Source: Rickettsiales bacterium (lineage in GTDB: Bacteria > Bacteroidota > Bacteroidia > Cytophagales > Cyclobacteriaceae). Taken from it: a stretch of 32,115 nucleotides of DNA. Shown here one piece after another: positions 17,053 through 24,596 of this stretch (position 1 is the stretch's first letter; each line of letters begins with the position of its first letter). The DNA lies in assembly GCA_002729235.1 (NCBI GenBank), contig PBTY01000022.1:132259-164373 (forward strand), read 5' to 3'. The position numbers were made by a program, and so were the translations under genes. The notes under the pieces were generated by a model. The model worked only from the letters and a program-made list of their open reading frames with translations, was not told the DNA's origin and did no database searches.

Positions 17053-17747
17053 TGGAGTTTCAAAATATTAACACTTTTGGTATTTTAAGTAGCGCACCTA
17101 ATGGTAGAATTGTAAGCAAAATTTATAGTCTAGTTACGGAGGTTTTAGAAGATTTAGAAGTAAAAAAAGACGATAATGAAAATCATCTAACTAACGAACT
17201 ATGCAAATCGTTGGGTTTCCTACTGCCCAGTGACTCTCCATTTTATTTCCATCATCAGAATATTGAGAGCAGTAGCGAAAATACTTCCACTGATTTTGCG
17301 GCGTTTGGGACATTCGCTTATGCTCATTTAACTCAACAAAAGGGTAAAAATTTTCCATTGGTTAAATTTGAAGCGAAGCGATTAAACTCTACCATGCCTA
17401 AAAAACGGGAAAAGGAGTATGTTTTGGGAGAGTATGTGGCTGGCAAATTAACGAAAAACTCTGGAGGTATTGAACGGTTTAAAAACCTTAGGCACGGAAA
17501 GAATGATTATAATGCATGTATTATTGGATATGTTCAAACCGATTCTTTTGAATATTGGGTAAACAAAATAAATTCATGGATTGCTGAAGAAATTAGTAAT
17601 CCACATGATTCGACCCTAATCTGGGATGATAGTGATATACTTCAGAGTGATCAAATAGGCAGGGTAAATGGTTATTTATCTACTCCCAAACGAAGAAATC
17701 GTCCTCCTTTAACTATGCGACATCTTTGGAAATTATTCAAATCGTAA
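17052..17747 (+). CDS. Candidate PD-(D/E)XK nuclease partner of the methylase
   Basis: This 231-residue protein belongs to no family I can name. The pattern fits a PD-(D/E)XK nuclease: E49 in a helix (HLTNELCKSL), D81 in STDFAAFG, then E107-A-K109 in LVKFEAKRL, at spacings seen in restriction nucleases. The GTG start shares its first base with the methylase stop (TAGTG), so translation is coupled and the two proteins are probably made in equal amounts. The next in-frame Met lies too far downstream to keep the conserved helix. The obvious reading is that it supplies the cleavage activity the methylase lacks. Alternatives are a specificity or inhibitor subunit. The nuclease call rests on motif reading alone. 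Confidence 0.6.
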   Translation: MEFQNINTFGILSSAPNGRIVSKIYSLVTEVLEDLEVKKDDNENHLTNELCKSLGFLLPSDSPFYFHHQNIESSSENTSTDFAAFGTFAYAHLTQQKGKNFPLVKFEAKRLNSTMPKKREKEYVLGEYVAGKLTKNSGGIERFKNLRHGKNDYNACIIGYVQTDSFEYWVNKINSWIAEEISNPHDSTLIWDDSDILQSDQIGRVNGYLSTPKRRNRPPLTMRHLWKLFKS

Positions 17748-17809
17748 TTAAAATGAGACCATTTGCATTTACACTAGACAATAAATTAACATAAGTCGTT
17801 TATTAGACA

Positions 17810-19375
17810 TTAAACCAATCCTATTGTTTCGGAAGCTAATAGTGTTCTGTATTTCTTGAAAAACTCCTGATGGAAATTATAATAATTCAATATACTTCCG
17901 TTACTTGATAGCAAGAAATGATTCTCACTCTTAACAATAGCCTCCTTAATCGGGATACGAACCAATCCAGAATCTTTGAAGCATAAAAGACTCATTTCCT
18001 CAGGTTTGCCCTGAGGCATCCAAACCTCAATAATTGGTGTTTCGAGATGGATTGATTTACGTGCTTGATCATCTAATTCATAAGAATCTCCAAATGCCCT
18101 TAATGTTATCCATTCAAATAATGATCCGTAAGTTGAAGTAAAGAAATCATTTGGAGTAATAGTTATTTTCTTACCTGACCACAATAGTATTGAAAATATT
18201 AACCTCGTTCCTTCAGCTTCTTTGCTAACAATTTCGAGTGATGGAGTATATCGAAAATCAGCAATAGACATTTTTGCCAGAGTGAATGCGATATCCGCTA
18301 GGTTGTAAATTTTCATAGAAACACGTGAATTACTATCATTTTCAGATATTTCATCAAGTAAATTTGGTATGAGTTCATGCCACTGACCGTTTCCTGTAAG
18401 CACTTCAATCAAATCATGCATTAGTTTGGTCCATTGTTGTTTCAGATTAGGAGAAGTTTGTTTACATAAATAGAAGGAAGCACCTCCTTCTTCAGCTGAG
18501 GCCATAACTAGCAAATCTTTATCAGTCATTACTTTTTCATTTGCTTTGAATCGACCAGCCCGTAAAACAATTTTTAAATCCCAACCTTCATGAGTTAATC
18601 GTTTCAGGTCTTCAGGAGATCCCATTTCTCCAGTCTCACGATTAATTTGATTAGATATTGCGGCCACAAAGTTTTCATCTTCCTGATCAATGCCTTCTTC
18701 CCAGTCAATTTTGCACTTAATTAAATTTGCTTGTTTTTCTGTAAGACCGTGTAGAGGTGAAGAAAAAACCAAATAAATACCAAATGGTGTTATGACATGT
18801 GGATTTGATCCACGATAATCACAACTAAATAAGAAATGATCGGTTACGTCAACAGAAGAAAGGGCATATGACACTTGCTCAATTGATTCATCTCTTTTTT
18901 CCTTAGAATTATAGAGATAAATAAATTGTACATGTGAAATTTTGATAGATCTATTTAATGGGATTTTATTTATCTCATCTACCTTAGTGATGTATCCGTC
19001 ATTATTGACATTGATATGTAATCCTTTAGTATGAACTGGGCTATGATACTGAAACTCAGAGAATGGAACTAACAGCTCATGCCACTCCGTAGAAACTAAA
19101 AGCGCTCTTAAGTTTGTATTGTCGACACCCAATTGGCGAGTTATTATGGATAAATATTTAAACAACTCATGTGTGGCTTGGCGTGCAGCTTGATTGCTTT
19201 TTTTTATCTCGATTACAACAAAGTTGCCAAACTCATCTCGAGCCAATATATCAACTTTTCCAGAAGCTCCGAAAAGGTTTTCAAGCTTGAATTCAGTTTT
19301 TATAAGTACTAATCCTGGCTCCAAAATGGAAAGATCTTTTGCTAGATTATCTCTAATAATATTTTCGGACACCAT
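17810..19375 (-). CDS. NucS/DUF91-like PD-(D/E)XK endonuclease domain with long unknown C-terminal region
   Basis: Residues 1-85 of this 521-residue protein match the NucS/DUF91 nuclease fold: GLVLIKTEFKLENLFGASGKVDILARDEFGNFVVIEIKK gives catalytic D42, E56 and K58, and the following ATHELFKYLS helix is typical. NucS proteins of archaea and actinobacteria act at mismatches, and related domains occur in many restriction and defence proteins. The remaining about 430 residues are unknown to me; they are mixed alpha/beta without membrane segments. The protein is more than twice the length of classical NucS. It is convergent with the methylase-nuclease pair (62 nt between stops), so it is a neighbour in a defence block rather than part of the same transcript. 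Confidence 0.75.
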   Translation of the reverse strand: MVSENIIRDNLAKDLSILEPGLVLIKTEFKLENLFGASGKVDILARDEFGNFVVIEIKKSNQAARQATHELFKYLSIITRQLGVDNTNLRALLVSTEWHELLVPFSEFQYHSPVHTKGLHINVNNDGYITKVDEINKIPLNRSIKISHVQFIYLYNSKEKRDESIEQVSYALSSVDVTDHFLFSCDYRGSNPHVITPFGIYLVFSSPLHGLTEKQANLIKCKIDWEEGIDQEDENFVAAISNQINRETGEMGSPEDLKRLTHEGWDLKIVLRAGRFKANEKVMTDKDLLVMASAEEGGASFYLCKQTSPNLKQQWTKLMHDLIEVLTGNGQWHELIPNLLDEISENDSNSRVSMKIYNLADIAFTLAKMSIADFRYTPSLEIVSKEAEGTRLIFSILLWSGKKITITPNDFFTSTYGSLFEWITLRAFGDSYELDDQARKSIHLETPIIEVWMPQGKPEEMSLLCFKDSGLVRIPIKEAIVKSENHFLLSSNGSILNYYNFHQEFFKKYRTLLASETIGLV

Positions 19376-19530
19376 AATTCATAATAAATTTAATACATTC
19401 ATTTATGAAGTATAGGTAGTAGAGTGCACCTGTGGTAGAAATGGTTCGGATAAGCAATGGTTCGGTCATAATACTATTAGGCCAAGAGATGATGTTGGTT
19501 GGATTTTATGGTTTTATTCTTGGCAGGAAC

Positions 19531-19758
19531 TTATAAGTTGTCGGACTCTTTTGTTTCAGGTTTATCTAGTTGCTCACGGTCACTGAATTGCACAAAATAA
19601 GGATCGAAATACCTAAGCTTTCCATTATCTAATTCTACCAAAACTTTAGTTTCACTATAGTTGCCATACATTTGATAAACGAACCTATGAAAGAATCCTT
19701 TTTGTTTATTTCCATCCTTGGAAATGGTGACTGGTCTTAAAGATTTGATATTGCTCAT
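19531..19758 (-). CDS. Small protein of unknown function, divergent from the XRE regulator
   Basis: This 75-residue, basic and beta-rich protein (KVLVELDNGKLRYFDPYFVQFSD) has an acidic tail. No family is recognised. The ATG at 19758 is preferred to the GTG one codon earlier. It shares its upstream region, including an 18-bp palindrome, with the XRE-family gene read in the opposite direction, so the two are probably co-regulated. Downstream lies 155 bp before the NucS-like gene; it holds AATGGTTCGG twice (19440-19449 and 19456-19465). Confidence 0.5.
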   Translation of the reverse strand: MSNIKSLRPVTISKDGNKQKGFFHRFVYQMYGNYSETKVLVELDNGKLRYFDPYFVQFSDREQLDKPETKESDNL

Positions 19759-19797
19759 CACAAAATTGAGTCAGATGAACTCCCAGGAATATTCAAA

Positions 19798-19815
19798 TAT
19801 AGCATATATGCTATA
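19798..19815. promoter_or_regulatory. Perfect 18-bp palindrome, probable operator of the XRE regulator
   Basis: TATAGCATATATGCTATA is identical to its reverse complement. It lies 33 bp before the XRE start and 39 bp before the divergent small gene, and it overlaps TATAAT-like promoter bases (CTATAATAAT). The size and position fit a dimeric helix-turn-helix repressor that regulates itself. Confidence 0.6.
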
Positions 19816-19848
19816 ATAATCCATTAAAGGATAACTGACTTTTGAAAT

Positions 19849-20085
19849 GTGCAAAACGTCAGAGATCAGGAGGTGCTAGATAGGTTCGCATTGCGACTGA
19901 AAGAGCTAAGAAGAGATGCTGAGCTTACGCAGGAGCAACTGTCTTATAAATCGGGTCTTACACTGTCACAGATTGCCAGAATTGAAACTGGTAAACTAAA
20001 TTCTACAATTTGCACAGTGGTTGTCCTTGCCAGAGCGCTAGATGTGGATCCTTCAGAGTTGATGAGGTTAGATCCTTCAAAATAA
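19849..20085 (+). CDS. XRE-family helix-turn-helix transcriptional regulator
   Basis: This 78-residue protein is one Cro/C1-type domain: RLKELRRDAELTQEQLSYKSGLTLSQIARIETGKLNSTICTVVVLARALDVDPSELM. The scaffold (LTQEQL, turn, SQIARIETGK as recognition helix) is complete, so it should bind DNA as a dimer. It starts with GTG; no in-frame ATG precedes the domain. Size and setting resemble the controller proteins of restriction-modification systems or antitoxin-like repressors. The palindrome just upstream is its most likely target. It is 4 kb from the methylase start, so direct control of that operon is only a possibility. Confidence 0.85.
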   Translation: MQNVRDQEVLDRFALRLKELRRDAELTQEQLSYKSGLTLSQIARIETGKLNSTICTVVVLARALDVDPSELMRLDPSK

Positions 20086-20397
20086 TCAACAAGCGTATAC
20101 TCACACCCTAAAATAGAGCCCACTTGCTGTTGGGTTGTTGTGACTTTATGAATCAGGTATTTGAGGATTACGTTTTTGATCAAGTTGTGTTTTCTGGACA
20201 GTCAAAAGCATAAATAGAAACCTTCATACTTGGATATCTATCAATTTTCATTACGATTAATAGTAGCACGAAGAATAGTGATAAAAAGACACTAGTCTCA
20301 TATCTGGGTTTAATGTTAAATTAATGCTCAATCATTTAATTTAGACCGGTTCAATTCGTAGGTAATAAATTCCTTCTTAAAAAAAACCTTGCACAAT
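20086..20397. other. 312-bp gap without a clear gene
   Basis: I see no convincing gene or RNA here. A 21-codon frame at 20148-20213 is too short to support. Confidence 0.5.
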
Positions 20398-20844
20398 ATG
20401 CTTGAGAAAATAGGTCAGATTGAAAGAAAAGGTATCTCCATTTGGTTATATGTGCCAATTTATATTGGAGCATTATCAGGATTAATTGCTAATGGTGTAG
20501 ATGATGAAGGCTTTTTAATGACTTTCGGAATTGGAATAGTGCTTTCTGCTGTTAGTTTTCTCTGCATTAAGGCATTCAAATTTGCAACTGCTTGTTTTTT
20601 TGCAGTTGTAACAATGCTTTTAGTAGATGAGTTATTACCTTGGGAATTTCATAATTCCATTGAAATTGGAGAGTTTAGTTTTATTTACGCATTGCCAGCT
20701 ATAGTTATAGCAGCGCTAGCTCATCCAATATTAATTCCATTTTTTTTGGATGAAAAAGCTGGAAGATATTTTAGGTTAGCTATACCAATTCTGATAATTC
20801 TTACTTTATTAACAGCACTAGTCTCTAGACTATTTCTTAACTAA
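20398..20844 (+). CDS. Small integral membrane protein of unknown function
   Basis: This 148-residue protein starts at the ATG at 20398 (a TTG three codons earlier is less likely). About four or five hydrophobic helices are visible: WLYVPIYIGALSGLIA, LMTFGIGIVLSAVSFLCI, FATACFFAVVTMLLV, FIYALPAIVIAALAHPILIPFFL and LAIPILIILTLLTALVSRLFL. Charged residues cluster at the N-terminus, suggesting a cytoplasmic N-terminus. No family is recognised. It lies between the regulator and the tns operon, so it belongs to the cargo. A membrane effector in a defence module is possible, but nothing in the sequence proves it. Confidence 0.6.
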   Translation: MLEKIGQIERKGISIWLYVPIYIGALSGLIANGVDDEGFLMTFGIGIVLSAVSFLCIKAFKFATACFFAVVTMLLVDELLPWEFHNSIEIGEFSFIYALPAIVIAALAHPILIPFFLDEKAGRYFRLAIPILIILTLLTALVSRLFLN

Positions 20845-21199
20845 TAGCCGACTAAGACAAAACCAATTTTATGTTAAGTGGGAGTGCTGTTCAAATAACA
20901 TTATAATCAATGAAAAACTCATTTTGAACTGGAATTTGATCAAAGTATCCTACTTGATATTTGAATCCAGAAAGTTGGTTCAACACTGAAGCTTCCTTTA
21001 ACTCAAAACATAGTGAGATTTGATGATAATGATTTGCTCGAGTGCTTCTTGCTTTTCCAACCTAGCAATTACTTGTAGGAATTCTGAAGTATAATACTTG
21101 AGATGTATTTCCTAGGAATATTCCTTGGTAATTATTTCTTGCCTCAAATTTGGATATGAAGCACAAAATGTTTGAGTGAAAAATTAAAAGTCAATTTCA
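20845..21199. other. 355-bp gap between cargo and the end of the tns operon
   Basis: No gene is seen. The only structure I notice is a 12-bp palindrome AGGAATATTCCT (21114-21125) within an imperfect 18-bp one, about 75 bp past the end of tnsE. It has no loop, so it is a poor terminator. Confidence 0.5.
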
Positions 21200-22765
21200 T
21201 TAAGTGAGTGCATTGATCAGGTTTTTTGCAATCCGAGTTTTACTAATATTAGAGAGAGATTTGGCATCTAACCCATCTACGTTTTGAAGATTTTTAGGAT
21301 GTCTAATAGTGTCAGCAGTACACGTGTGACTTAAAAATTCCTTGTTCCACTTTCCGCCACTTTTGGCAAGATCATTTAGTAGGATGTGAAAAAAGTCCTT
21401 CTGTTTAATTTTTAAATCTTTAAAAATGAGGGTCGACACGAACTTGTCATCTGAACTGTCGATTTCGATTAGATTTATTTCGGGGGTGGATTGAAAGGAT
21501 ACTAAAATTCCAAGTCGTTCTTGATCATTTATCTTTTTGAAGGTTGATTTCAAGTCTTTACTAAATGTGAGAACCTTATAAGAAAATCCTACATTCAGTA
21601 TTTTACTAACAAGAGTTATAGCATTACAGAAGTGTTGTAAGCCTTTAGGAATTTCTGTAAAATCAAATGAAGGTTCATCCTCAACATCTATAATTTTAAG
21701 TTCATGTGCATCGCCTGACTTATCCACTTTATCCATGGATAGACTTATATCATTCAACTTGAATTCAGTGTACACTTTATTTCCTCCCGGACTAGAGTCA
21801 GAACCATATTTTAATTTTTCTCTAATAATCTCGAATTGATCATTGATCCTAAATCCAGGCTTTTTACTGGTGATTGAAGCCTTCTTTTTATTCGATGGAT
21901 TCGATTCATAGTCAAATTTGATGTCCTTTGGGATGTCAACATCTCTTTTACCAGGTTTTGACTTTTTACCTTCGCTTATTGGACTTTCAATCAGTGAGGG
22001 ATGTTTGATGATAACTTGATCAAAAGGTAATTCCTTTTGAAAATTTATAGCACTAATGCTCGTAATCAAATCAAAGTTCAAATAGCTCAAAGTGTTGGCC
22101 TTTAAGTCTATAGAGTCGTAAGGGGGAGTGAGAAATTTGAAGTTATTGGTCTTATCTACCGTGTGAGCCTGGATCTCCTTCCAATACCTTCTTAAACTTT
22201 CATCATATAGTAAAGAAACCATACTTGAGATAAATTCATTGTCCTGAACAAGTCTGGAGTTTAGGAGATTGTTGAGTTCGATCGTTAAAGTTCTCTTGTT
22301 ATTCTCAGAAGTAATTGCTTGTCCATCAATGAAAATATCAAGCATATCATGCTCGAATACATAATGACAAATACCTTCATTATACCCAATAAACTGTCTA
22401 AACAGCTCATATAGGAAAATTACTGTTTCCCTTCCATTAACAGTAAAAGAATAAACAAGGGTCTCACTATGAAGTGCATGCCTATTATCAAGGTAATAGG
22501 TTTTTTCTGGTAACTGAATTAAAGTCTTTATAGTCCCAGATTTGAAATTGGTGATCTGGTACTCTGTGATCTTTGTATTTGTTGTTCCTTGAGTGATATC
22601 ATCACGAATTTCAATTGCAATGGGTAGTAGGGGGTTTTGTTTAATGGGGTAATCGTTAGACTGTACGAAGTAAGGCTTCTTGTCCAAATCAATTTCGAAA
22701 ACCTTGAGATACCAGCGTTTTGATTTTTTGTAAGCATATGGAACAGAAATGATCTCTTTTCTCAT
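21200..22765 (-). CDS. tnsE: TnsE-like target-selection protein
   Basis: This 521-residue protein is the fifth gene of the tns operon, 6 nt after tnsD; E. coli TnsE is 538 residues and has the same position. Similarity is weak but visible in the C-terminal half. An IEIDSSD strand (433-439) corresponds to a LEVDASD-like strand in TnsE, and a KWNKEF ... RHPKNL region (HPKN 489-492) corresponds to the NW ... NHPKGL region of Tn7 TnsE. The centre (about 265-345) is a low-complexity basic linker (KKSKPGKRD, KKKASITSKK). TnsE steers Tn7 to replicating DNA, preferentially conjugal plasmids, through the sliding clamp and 3' recessed ends. The homology call rests on position, length and remembered motifs, so a profile search is needed to confirm it. 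Confidence 0.78.
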   Translation of the reverse strand: MRKEIISVPYAYKKSKRWYLKVFEIDLDKKPYFVQSNDYPIKQNPLLPIAIEIRDDITQGTTNTKITEYQITNFKSGTIKTLIQLPEKTYYLDNRHALHSETLVYSFTVNGRETVIFLYELFRQFIGYNEGICHYVFEHDMLDIFIDGQAITSENNKRTLTIELNNLLNSRLVQDNEFISSMVSLLYDESLRRYWKEIQAHTVDKTNNFKFLTPPYDSIDLKANTLSYLNFDLITSISAINFQKELPFDQVIIKHPSLIESPISEGKKSKPGKRDVDIPKDIKFDYESNPSNKKKASITSKKPGFRINDQFEIIREKLKYGSDSSPGGNKVYTEFKLNDISLSMDKVDKSGDAHELKIIDVEDEPSFDFTEIPKGLQHFCNAITLVSKILNVGFSYKVLTFSKDLKSTFKKINDQERLGILVSFQSTPEINLIEIDSSDDKFVSTLIFKDLKIKQKDFFHILLNDLAKSGGKWNKEFLSHTCTADTIRHPKNLQNVDGLDAKSLSNISKTRIAKNLINALT

Positions 22766-22771
22766 GAATGA

Positions 22772-24595
22772 TTACGCGATTTCGATAGTTTGATTTTTTA
22801 TGGTGTCTAATCCACGGGTTAAAAGATGATTGACTAGACTTTCAATTTCAAAGTCAATATACTCCTTTCTTATTCCAGCATGTCGGAGAAGTTTCCATTG
22901 CTTTACCGGTACTTCTTGTTTGGAAAGTGTTTTAAATGAGAGTACAAGCCTTCTTTTTCTATGATTCTGTAATGATTCAGAGTAATCGTTTAAAAATGCC
23001 TTACATTTTGGCATTTTAGCCATATTCTGATTGAATAAGGTTTCCGATTTGCTGAGCCTAAGCAAGAGACTTTTGGATCTCCGCTTCTTCGGGAAATTCA
23101 ATTTTAAGTTGTTGTATGATTCTTTTAGTTTGAAAAGAATCTGGTGATCCCGGTTATTCCAGTCAACTTTAAATAATCTTGTCGGACTGTTTGGGGTGTA
23201 TTTTTGAGAGAGAAGCCACACTTTGTCGTGTCTATATAAGTACGCATATTCCGTAGGCTTTATTCGGCGGATTTGAGTTATAGAAAATTCCTGGTTGGCC
23301 TTAATAAGTTTAAGCCATTTTTGTTTTGCTTTGGAGATTTCTTTTTCGAGATTATTGTCTCTTGGATTTACCTTCCAATAATTCTTAATTGTTTTGGGAT
23401 CAGCGTTTAACTTATTGGCAATTGCTCTAAGACTTAGTTTTTGTTTTATAAGCACTTTAAGCTCATTCTCCCATTCTTTACCATAACTCTTAACTCTTAT
23501 AAAATATTGACCTTTTTCTTCTAAATAAGACAAAGTGTATTGATAACCACAGGTGCAGCTCACATATGCGACATCTCTTTTGGACTTTGGATCCTTCTTA
23601 ATCTTATGTGTTGTGTTAGCTTTCCCATAATTCATGCATACTGGATTTCTACATGGATAGTTTTTATATTGAGAGGGTATTGGTTTAGTTCGATTAGATC
23701 TTAAATACCCAAAGAAAGCCTCAATTAGCATATGCCTAACCGGATCAAACGCTTTACGATGTTTCCTCAAAATTGCCTTCAACCAGCAGTTTGAATCAAT
23801 AGAACTGACTTCTGATCTGAAATGTATCAGTGTTGATTTAGCATAGAAATTTTCGAATTCATTATATACTCTGGACCAGTCAATAGAATCTGGACCTTTA
23901 TTAAAGCCCAATTGCTTAATTTCCTTATTGTAAATGTAAGGCTCATCAAAAGGCCAGATACTGAGAGGTTTTAGAACAAGACTTTCCAATCTCGATGTGA
24001 GGCTGATTATTTCTTCATTGAGGAATGGAATAATTTTTTTGAAGCATAAACTTGATTGGTAGTCATGCAAATCAATGAACAAATGCTTGTTAATTGATTC
24101 ATAGTTGAACTCAACTTGATTAAGATGTATTTTATGTTTCGTGCAAATACTAACTGATGGAATCTGATGAGTCAATTTTAAGTAGGGTTCTTCATATAAT
24201 TCGATTTGTTCGTTCAGACAAATTGGACAAAACCTAGGTGTGGACAAGGGAGGAAAAGGTCCTGTGACAATTCCACACCTGGTATGAATATCTCCTGACT
24301 TGGTGAGCATTGAATTCCATACTTTTCTACGTCTATTTTCTGGGATGAATCGAGTATAATAATGGAACAGCGTATATCTATCAATTAAATCTACTGCAGT
24401 TTGATCTTTAATATTAATGTGTTTGGCCAGGTGATTTATTCCACTTGGAAGGTCAAGCGTTGAACAAATAGTAGTTCTTTCAAAAAATCTTTTGAGGAGC
24501 TGTTTTGGTCCTTTGGTGCCCAGGTAACTTATATTTCTAGCAATAGTGCTATAGAGAATTTCATCTGGAAAAGGTTTAGACCAATATGACTTCAT
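22772..24595 (-). CDS. tnsD: TnsD/TniQ-family attTn7 recognition protein
   Basis: This 607-residue protein has an N-terminal TniQ domain (PFPDEILYSTIARNISYLG) with the zinc finger C123-P-I-C126 ... HQIPSVSIC151TKH154, matching the CCCH finger of Tn7 TnsD almost residue for residue. A second zinc-ribbon-like set follows (C315, C320, C347, C349), then a helix-turn-helix (about 388-407, SLRAIANKLNADPKTIKNYW) and a long basic C-terminus. It is about 100 residues longer than E. coli TnsD. TnsD binds the end of the glmS coding sequence and recruits TnsC. The insertion found beside glmS in this same window is direct evidence that this protein, or a close ancestor, uses that site. One nucleotide separates it from tnsC. 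Confidence 0.92.
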   Translation of the reverse strand: MKSYWSKPFPDEILYSTIARNISYLGTKGPKQLLKRFFERTTICSTLDLPSGINHLAKHINIKDQTAVDLIDRYTLFHYYTRFIPENRRRKVWNSMLTKSGDIHTRCGIVTGPFPPLSTPRFCPICLNEQIELYEEPYLKLTHQIPSVSICTKHKIHLNQVEFNYESINKHLFIDLHDYQSSLCFKKIIPFLNEEIISLTSRLESLVLKPLSIWPFDEPYIYNKEIKQLGFNKGPDSIDWSRVYNEFENFYAKSTLIHFRSEVSSIDSNCWLKAILRKHRKAFDPVRHMLIEAFFGYLRSNRTKPIPSQYKNYPCRNPVCMNYGKANTTHKIKKDPKSKRDVAYVSCTCGYQYTLSYLEEKGQYFIRVKSYGKEWENELKVLIKQKLSLRAIANKLNADPKTIKNYWKVNPRDNNLEKEISKAKQKWLKLIKANQEFSITQIRRIKPTEYAYLYRHDKVWLLSQKYTPNSPTRLFKVDWNNRDHQILFKLKESYNNLKLNFPKKRRSKSLLLRLSKSETLFNQNMAKMPKCKAFLNDYSESLQNHRKRRLVLSFKTLSKQEVPVKQWKLLRHAGIRKEYIDFEIESLVNHLLTRGLDTIKNQTIEIA

Positions 24596-24596
24596 T

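Noticed and set aside
19944-20183. Minus-strand frame of 79 codons overlapping the XRE gene
   Set aside because: It is antisense to a well-recognised helix-turn-helix domain and shows no protein features.
20148-20213. Short ATG frame of 21 codons
   Set aside because: Too short and without any supporting signal or neighbour relation.
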